Source: Nemertoderma westbladi
Taxonomy: Eukaryota > Xenacoelomorpha > Nemertodermatida > Nemertodermatidae
Reading direction: 5' to 3'
DNA: 49,365 nucleotides
Assembly (NCBI GenBank): GCA_032718475.1
Contig: JAUCBJ010000463.1
Location: 1-49,365, forward strand
Shown in pieces: positions 41,550 through 49,365 of this stretch. The notes beneath the pieces were generated by a model. That model made no database searches. It had not been told where the DNA came from and worked only from the letters and a program-made list of their open reading frames with translations. Within the stretch, counting starts at the first letter, position 1; each line of letters begins with the position of its first letter. A program made the position numbers and the translations under genes.

Positions 41550-42116
41550 AATCCATACACTTTGCGCCGGATTAATCCGGCCCTGGCTGCCTGGCAGGCT
41601 GGCTTAGCCTACCGCTTCAATACCGCTAGAGACTAGGCCTACTTCTGTACTTTACCTGTTTACCGTTCACGCACCGTTGGATGTGAACGGGGCTTAAAAC
41701 TGTAAAACGTGACTGCAGGCAGCAGCCAGCAGGGTAGCCGTAGCGGTAGGACTGTACCTGGCTGCCTGGCTGATCGGCAGATCGGTACTACAGTATGTAC
41801 TACATACTACTGTATGTATGTAGGGCCTACTTGAATCGCTGAATGCTGCAATGTCTGAATGATTGAATGAATGATTTCGTTTATCAGTCTTTACTGTTTA
41901 GGCCTACTGCAGTACTGTGTACTGAATGCAGAATGAAGAGGGAAAATGAAAAAAATAATGATTAGCTTTTGCCTAACAACAGTTTTTTTAAAGCAATCCA
42001 TGTGGCATTGATGCCTGGTGCAGATAAAGCGTTGCCATAGGTACCCAATTTAAAACCAATCAGGAAATAGTAGGCCTACAGAGAAGCACTCACTTCTCTA
42101 CTTTAAAGGATGGGAC

Positions 42117-42131
42117 GGGGGGGGGGGGGGG
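42117..42131 (+). repeat. Poly-G tract (15 G)
   Basis: Counterpart of the 22-G run at 22195. Confidence 0.9.
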
Positions 42132-42236
42132 ATGAGATGAAGATACCTTGACCTTCATATTACGAGGTGTGATAAATTGAAATAATTATAAAATGGCGAT
42201 CAAGATTAAAATTAAATATCATTAGAAATGCAGGCG

Positions 42237-42334
42237 CCTGAATCCGTACCAGTGGGGGCAATTTTTTGTCGATTTTCCCTATGCCCGTGGTGAAACACTT
42301 ATGCGTTTAATTACCATTCGGGCACGGATTCAGG
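42237..42334. repeat. 98-bp hairpin element (copy 2)
   Basis: Counterpart of 22322-22420, with the same stem. Confidence 0.6.
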
Positions 42335-42724
42335 ATAGAGCGGAAATGCACACCCAGCGTGCATATTCAAGACACCAGCGCACTGTTGCACTGTGGGTAA
42401 GAAAAGGTTTAATACTGTAAAGGACCAACAACTAAAATAAGATAAAACACTATTTATACATACTGTATTTGTTTTAAAATATATGTACGTAGGCCTACAG
42501 AATTGACATTGGCCGGTTTTTCATGGCCCGGGTCCGTTCATTTTAAATTTTCTAAACATTACAGCTTAAAAATAATACAATTTTAACGCATTCATATGCA
42601 CTGATTCAAAATACTATATCGGTTTGTCATTGTGAGCCACTTTTCTGGTTATTTGTGCATTAGAATAATCGAAATATAGGCCTACAGTACTTACTATACT
42701 GTATATGCATACATGTTACTACAT

Positions 42725-43440
42725 CGTCCCTTTCATTTTCAAACAACCTAAATGACAAAATTGACTTTTCCTGTAAAACGGCATTTTCGATTCCAATTTT
42801 GTTTGTTTAATGTTTGAAAGTAATATTCCAAGATTTTGGTCTTATTTACTTTTGAATCCATTAAATGTAACGATTTTAAACAAAAATAGTTATGGTATTG
42901 GAATTATGTAATATATTATAGGTAGGAAACAATGTATAGGGATATTGGTTGTTTCAAAAAAAATATTACATTTTTTACAATGATTACTCAAAAAGCATTA
43001 AAACTCTCAAGACAAATTCGATTATTAAGTTTTAAAAATATAAAACAAATCTCCCTCTATCATAATAAACAATAATTCTAGCTCCTGATACGTTGTTTCC
43101 AATTTTATATTACCGTTTCCCAGGCTTACTCTATTTATAATAGTAACATGTATTATATAGGTTGTTTCAAAAAAATAATTCTTTATCATGCGGTCTATGC
43201 AAAACTGGTATATAGGTGTGTTAATCGGATTCAGAATACATTTTAACAGAAAGAAATGCAGCAATCTCCATTTCGGCAAAAATGTCATATTGGTGGTTTC
43301 AAAATGAAAGTGAATTGTTGATAATAAGTGAATTGTTGTGGGGTGAGTGACGCGGTGAATTAAATATATAATGTAAATAGGACAATATTTTTCGCTATGG
43401 AGAGCATTATCATATTGTCCTATTTAAAATGAAAGGGACG
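42725..43440. mobile_element. Short DNA element, ACAT target duplication (copy 2)
   Basis: Counterpart of 22811-23543 with the same CGTCCCTTTCATTTT ends. Confidence 0.75.
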
Positions 43441-43985
43441 ACATTATGTTTATTGTTTAAAATGAAATAATAATAATAATCTTAGTATATTCCCATAGAA
43501 CTGTAAATAAATAAATAATTTACAGGCAGAATGAATGCTGATAAATAGCATGGGAATAAGCCTCAGTGCTGTGATATCGTTTACACAAGTCTACCAATTA
43601 ATTAGGCTAAAGTAATTAAAAATCGTTTATCTGTTTATCTATAGTAAGTAATATATTTACCACCTACAGTATTTACTACATTATGCTACTTCTTCTCTGG
43701 AATATCGGGTTAATAATAGTTTCTAATAATTTTGATTTAAGGTCGGGTAAACTTGTGGATTTTCTTGTTTTTATAGGTAAACTTATTCCAGAGTTTGATT
43801 AATTTAATTGTCAGGCTATTATAACCGTATTTATTTATTATTTGTTTTCGGTATTTTTATTTTCAGTGTGCGGGGATTTGTGTTTTGAATTTTGTTGTTT
43901 AGAAAAGGTCGATTTTGACATTCTACTGTACATAGATTTTGAAAGGGTTTTAACAGATTGTTTAAATAATTTGTAAAGAAAAATT

Positions 43986-44096
43986 ATGCCGAAATATTCA
44001 CGATATGATGAAAGCAGAGGTATTTTTGCGTTTCCCCGGAGTTCGGTGCCAGAGCAGTCTCTCGTCCTCTTTCCAAATATTGATCGTAGAGCTTAA
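43986..44096 (+). CDS. Small reading frame or possible first exon (copy 2)
   Basis: Counterpart of 24094-24204, encoding the same 36 residues; one synonymous difference. Confidence 0.3.
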   Translation: MPKYSRYDESRGIFAFPRSSVPEQSLVLFPNIDRRA

Positions 44097-47000
44097 TTTT
44101 GTACTTTTTTCCATATTATATTTTGTTTGCTTGAAGCCATGTAGCCTACGTACAGTACATCATGGATAGGAATGAGAAGTTGACAACAGTAATGATTGTA
44201 TGGTAAGATTAATGCCACATTATATTTTTATGTTATATGTCTTTTATGTTATGTTTTTACGGACAGACAGACAGCAATTCAGACTGACATGACGATGTCA
44301 AATGAGAAAACTCACTTCGGAAATTAAATGACCGATCCGGAAAAAATCTTTAACAACTGCAACAAAATTTTTTAGCTGTATTGTGTGCATTCCAACAGTT
44401 CAATGGACAGACTTATTTAAATTACAGTACCCTAACCATAAACTTTAAATGCACTTTCTGACGAATGCAATTTATTTCATATTTCAAAGGCTTTTCCAAA
44501 AATGAACGACTTCACCTGAAATTTGGCATGAATCATGATTGAGTGGTGTAAACACACCCTACTGTATGATCACTTTTTCAATTTGTTTGTGGTAGGCCTA
44601 GCTGAGATACTGTATATGCCAAAAAGTGTCAAATTTAGGTAAAAAATGGCAAAATGTGCCCTGACAAACCATAGAAACATGAAATAATGTTTATTAACTT
44701 TTGTATCTGTATTTTCAGTAAGTTTAACGATAAAAACATAATGAACACATACATCTGTGCAGTAGGACTTTAGATTAATAACTAAATAAAACTACGTGGG
44801 AGAGAAACACCCAGGCTCTAAGGAACTCACGGGGGTCATTAATTAAGGTAAAATTAAATACAGTATTAATATATAAGATATAAACTTTGCACTGTGTTTA
44901 GGATATGAGGTTATTCAAATAATTAGAGTAAAAAATACATACAGTAATTAGAATGGGTTGGCCATGACTTATGGGAAAAGAGCAGTCATTTAAAAAATCA
45001 ACAGCCAGCCAGCAACTTGAGCGAAAGACTATTAAAATTGATTGCATTCTACAATATCCTGAGAAGTCGTTTCAAATAATTATTTGGAAAACTTGAATAA
45101 ATACAGTACCGGTATGTTATATTTATTCAAGTAATAAAATATACAATTCAAATGTTACTAATAAACTGAATAAGTGTGACACTAAGCTTTATGAGAATGA
45201 CAAGTACAGTTAGTTAGTAGGCCCTATTAATATATTTATAACTTACCAAGTTCTTAATAATAAGTAAACTCAATTGACCGACATGCTGCCATATATTCAC
45301 AGTAAAGGTTAAAATCTGTTAAAATCTGAAATAAAACGTAGGCCAAGACCCTTTTTTTTCGATGTTCTCTCGACCCTTTAGTAACGGTAAATAAAATGCC
45401 TCGAGTAGGCCTATAGTGAAAAAAAGTTCTACTTTTTTCCCATGTAATAAATAATTATTTGGGTGTGTTAGATATTTTACACTAAAAAGATTTTCTCGAC
45501 AAACATTTATTTGTGTATATCGAGGTTTTACCCTTTGTTATCACAATTCACTTGGTTTATTTTCTGTTTCATATTTTATTATTTACTCTGCATTTACTAG
45601 ATTTGCATAACGAATAAATTAATTGATATCAATAAGGTAAAAATAGAAATATTCCTACCCATGTTTGTGCTCTTTGCCAGCACAATTGTATCATTGGAGA
45701 ATAATCAATGACTGTCACACAGAAATGGGCTGGTCCCGGTGGCACAGCAAATAACTAAATCGACAATCAAAAGAAGCAGGAAATAAAGCAATTTCTTTAG
45801 TTAACGGGAAATTAAGTGACACAATATACAGTATTATATAAAAAGATTTAAAAATATAAATTTGTTCTGAAACCAGAAAATCTGCATCCAACTTCTCAGC
45901 AGCTACTGTACAATATTCCATTCCCAACGAGCTATTATCGCCAACTACACTGCACTGTATGGTTTGGATGGGATTGAGTGACAAATGAATGCAATTTAAA
46001 TGGTTGGGATGTAGTAGGCCTAGAGAATAAGGTGGTTCCAGTCATGACAGACAGGCCTCCTGGCCCTGAACAACTACAGTATTAAGAATCCTTCGTTGCA
46101 ATGCAACTGCAGTAAAATGTAGCACAGTTTGAGATGTACAGTAGCTGCACACGTCAAGGCTTTGAGTGTACTGCATAATGTGATACTGTACATAATGGTG
46201 GAATATTTGTATTATTAAACGAAATTCATTAATCATCATTATTCGAGAATAATGAGAATTAGCTTTGACAGAAAATTATCTTAATATAATAAACATCTTG
46301 CTTTGCGAATTGAATAGTATGACTGGGAGCGGGGGACAAATTAATTAAAAACTAAAAGTCAATTAAATTAAATTACTAATATGGTATATAATTATTCTGA
46401 TCACATCTACTACTGTTCCATAGTTTTCGTTGGTTTCACGTGAAAAAGCATGTGAAAAACAACCAGAGAGCATTAAATTTTACTTAAAAAAATGAAAATA
46501 ACAAAAAAATATTGAGCGAGATATAGCGATTTAAGCACCATTTTCGTTAGCAAAAGTTGTATAAAAATTATCAATAGTATTGAAAAATTTCCAAAAGCGA
46601 TAATAACTATTTAAGTGGTGGCAAAAAATAAGGCTTGAAAGAAGGCAAGACAAAAAATGTTACTTTTTGCCACAACTTACGTAGTTTTATTTGTTGTAAG
46701 TCTTCTCACTATTATTTGGGACTACTTCACCATAAATATCGTCCATCGAAGCTTCTTCCATAGTGAAATACGGGCATTACTATACAGTACCTTGCGTACC
46801 CATTGTTTCACCATTTTTTTAATATCAAAAACCTTTACCTCGAGGTTTTTTTTTAGAACAAATATTTGACCTTCTAACAGTAGGTTGGTATTTTTTTCCA
46901 AAAAATGTTCTTGAAAAAAAATGTGTTCTGAACAAAAATTTTTATCAAAATTCATAACTAACAATAATTGTTCTATAACATTTATAAAAAAGTAAAAAAA

Positions 47001-48074
47001 TCTAGCTAGTATAAAAAATATAAAATGTGTTCTAACACGTGTTCTATAACATTTAAAAAAAATAGCAAAAACTAGCTGTAATGGAAACATTACTTTTTGT
47101 GTTGACAGAAAGAGTGTTCCTTATTATGTTTTTGCTACTTTGTTTTTTTAATGTTCTATGTCATATTAGATATAGTTTTGCAAAAAAAAAATGTTTTAGA
47201 ACAAATCTTTTTTGTTCTAGAACATTTTTTTAAAAATTTATAATTCCTAATAATACACCTTAAAATGTTAATCTGTCGCCTTTAAATACTTCAAAATATT
47301 ATTCTAGAATGTTTTTTAATGTTTACAGTAGTAGGTTCACTTTAACTGTTTTCGTTAAATAAATTGCCACGTCACGAAAACATAAAGTGCTCTAAAGATA
47401 CAAATATTATTGAGATTTCCAAAGAATAGTATAAAAGAAAAGAATATAATTTTGAAAAAACATTTTTTTTAATAATTTTTTAATTTTTTAATAATTTTTT
47501 AAAATCACTAGCTAGCCTGATAATTTGTATTTTTTTAAAAAAATGTTAAATGTTTATAGATAAATAAACTATTTATTACACATAATTACTAATTTTTAAG
47601 AAATTTTTTTTTTGAATTTTTTTTTAAAAATAATAGCTAATTTGGAAAATCACTAGCTAGCCTGATAATATGTATTTTTTAATGTTTATAGATAAATCAA
47701 CAATTTATTACACATAATAATAAATTTTTAATAAATTTTTTTTATATATAAAAATGTTCTAGAACAAAAAATATTTGTTCTAGAACATAATTTTTTTACC
47801 TAACAATCAGCTAACATGAAATATAATAGTTCGAAAAAAAAGTAGCAAAAACTAGTTATAGTAAAAAAATATGGTCATAAAAAATATGGTCAATACACAT
47901 ACTGTAGTAGTGCCGAGACGTTTTCTATTGGTTTTTTTGTTACATAGCTAGTGGTTTTTAGGTAGCTACTGTTTTTAAATTCACAAAACCAAATTTTTGG
48001 TACATACTTTTTGATCAATTTTTGCACCTTGTTAACACTATTTCGACCGGGCTTTAAAATTTACGTTGTTGTAC

Positions 48075-48096
48075 GGGGGGGGGGGGGGGGGGGGGG
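48075..48096 (+). repeat. Poly-G tract (22 G)
   Basis: Counterpart of 28164-28183. Confidence 0.9.
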
Positions 48097-48504
48097 TACT
48101 GGTGCAGTATGCGAACACCCCCCGGCCCCCACCAAATTTTATCTACTAGCTAGTTTTTATGAATTTCTTTCTTTGAAATGTACTAGACTACTATTTTATT
48201 TTGAAAAAATGTATGTATAGAACATTTTTAGACAAAAGCCAGGTTTGTATTTAAAAAGAATAGGATGGTTATAAAACGTGTATAAAATAAATAAAACAAC
48301 TTTTTCAAATTATGATTAAAGAATTGCCTAAATGGCCATTCATTGCCACCATAGCTTTTACAATACAAGTTTTGGAAAAAGATTTTACAACTTAGTTGCT
48401 ACCTAACGAATATGGCGCTAGATTTTATAAAATGAAGCTCATTCAACTGTGAACTGTTAACAAGCTTCTAAAAATATCCTTGGTGCCTTGTTGCCTTGAT
48501 AAGT

Positions 48505-49048
48505 CTGCCGTGCAATGTAAAAAGACAGTTAGTCGCATTTTTCCAAAATTCACTTTTCTGGGTCTAAAAAATGCGCTCTATCTAATGGTAAAATCGAGAA
48601 CACCGTATACACTCTAGTTCTCAAGATATGCAATGTAGAAAGGCCGTAAGGCACAACATATATATAGTGTTACAAAGGAAAAACAACGAGTCACTTAAAT
48701 TTATGCAAAAAAAACCGTAAGTCAACAAGACTTGCGGTGTTTTGTCATTGCATAGATAATAAGAAAACGCACATACGGTTTTATTGAAATATGTCTTGAA
48801 ATATGTATTTACATACAGTTTTGTATAATGAAAAAACACCGTAAGTAGAAAAAATTACCCTGAAGTCAAAATATTAATGAAAAGTGAAAAATAATCACGT
48901 ATAAAAATTTCCCACCCCCAATTGCGTAGGGTTATAAAAAATAGTAATTTACGGACATTTTAAACCAACAATCGGAAGGAAAACAGTAATTTGCGTTTTA
49001 CTCGAAATGACTTTTTGTGACTTGCGGTCTTTTTACATTGCACGGCAG
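48505..49048. mobile_element. 544-bp MITE upstream of the cytohesin-like frame (copy 2)
   Basis: Counterpart of 28591-29134 with the same ends and AAGT flanks. Confidence 0.75.
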
Positions 49049-49082
49049 AAGTCTAGTGTACATAAAGCAAGACCAGCCGAGC

Positions 49083-49365
49083 ATGGATAAATATTCAAAT
49101 TTTGGCGCAGATTTGACTGCTGAAACGCGCGAATTACTGGCCGACATCCATAAAATGAAAATAGAACTTCTTAAAGAAATCCAAGAAATTAAGAACGAAA
49201 TTCAATCAATAACGCAGGAGTTGGACCGCTTAGAGCCGGTACCGTTAGACGCGAAAGCGACAACGCGATCAAAATCGTTAGCAATTGGTCGTCGGATGTT
49301 TAATGTCGATTGCAACAAAGGAATCGAGTACATGATAGCCAATAATCTTATCGAGGACACCCCGG
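49083..49365 (+). CDS. Cytohesin-like N-terminus (copy 2, cut by window end)
   Basis: Identical in sequence to codons 1-94 and the start of codon 95 of the copy 1 frame: coiled coil, then the first part of Sec7. The window stops at the very base where copy 1 switches to the next segment. It therefore cannot be told whether this copy continues into a complete Sec7-PH cytohesin (ARF exchange factor) or is truncated the same way. If the duplication breakpoint lies inside a real gene, this is the copy that should be complete. Confidence 0.7.
   Translation, partial: MDKYSNFGADLTAETRELLADIHKMKIELLKEIQEIKNEIQSITQELDRLEPVPLDAKATTRSKSLAIGRRMFNVDCNKGIEYMIANNLIEDTP

Larger units (their letters stand above)
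43441..48504. other. Gene-poor AT-rich region (copy 2)
   Basis: Colinear with 23544-28590. It differs by substitutions and by several 5-bp CAGTA/CTGTA indels described in the findings. The 36-residue frame recurs at 43986-44096. Confidence 0.5.
29451..49365. repeat. Large duplicated segment, copy 2
   Basis: Begins directly after codon 95 of the cytohesin-like frame at the end of copy 1 and runs to the last base of the window. Its only large private insertion is 32927-40401 (7475 bp plus a 5-bp target duplication); without it about 12,435 bp remain. It preserves the empty sites of all four copy 1 insertions: about 40655, 40759, 41760 and 41985. Confidence 0.93.

Overview
The window is eukaryotic, animal nuclear DNA. 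It is AT-rich and full of nested transposons, and it encodes a nuclear receptor and a cytohesin-like N-terminus. The octamer TAGGCCTA, the transposon mix and the absence of vertebrate repeats suggest a marine invertebrate, perhaps an echinoderm or another ambulacrarian. That placement is an inference. No rRNA, tRNA, CRISPR or bacterial-type operon was recognised.

Layout. 1-855: 3' end of a non-LTR retrotransposon. 856-5965: large minisatellites, two of them the same repeat in opposite orientation, plus a 21-bp and a 19-bp repeat. 5997-29450 and 29451-49365: two copies of one segment of about 12.4 kb, each swollen by different transposon insertions. Each copy holds, in order, a small CAG-ended element, a single-exon nuclear receptor on the minus strand (7365-8702; 30829-32166), nested short elements, several kb of gene-poor AT-rich DNA and a truncated cytohesin-like reading frame on the plus strand (29169-29489; 49083-49365). 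Copy 1 alone carries insertions at 9710-12116, 12224-15630, 16632-18129 and 18363-22059. Copy 2 alone carries a 7475-bp element at 32927-40401 with a P-element-type transposase and LINE fragments inside. Because each copy keeps the empty site of the other, ends and target duplications can be read to the base. Subtracting the insertions leaves 12,415 and 12,435 bp.

Main signal. Comparing copy 1 with copy 2, and comparing two copies of another element (13308-15204 and 18620-20617), shows many tiny indels with excision-footprint structure. There are nine TA to TA-CAG-TA or TA-CTG-TA sites, six sites with a 5-bp target duplication around CAG or CTG, and four sites where TA became TAGGCCTA or TACCGGTA. 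Five intact elements here begin with CAG and have 5-bp target duplications. One TA-flanked element begins with GGG and ends with CCC. The footprints and the resident elements therefore fit each other. The TA-flanked element also carries eight CTCF-like motifs spaced about 195 bp apart.

Caveats. The two big copies could be uncollapsed haplotypes rather than a true tandem duplication. The window ends exactly at the base where the copy 1/copy 2 junction lies. All alignments were done by eye.
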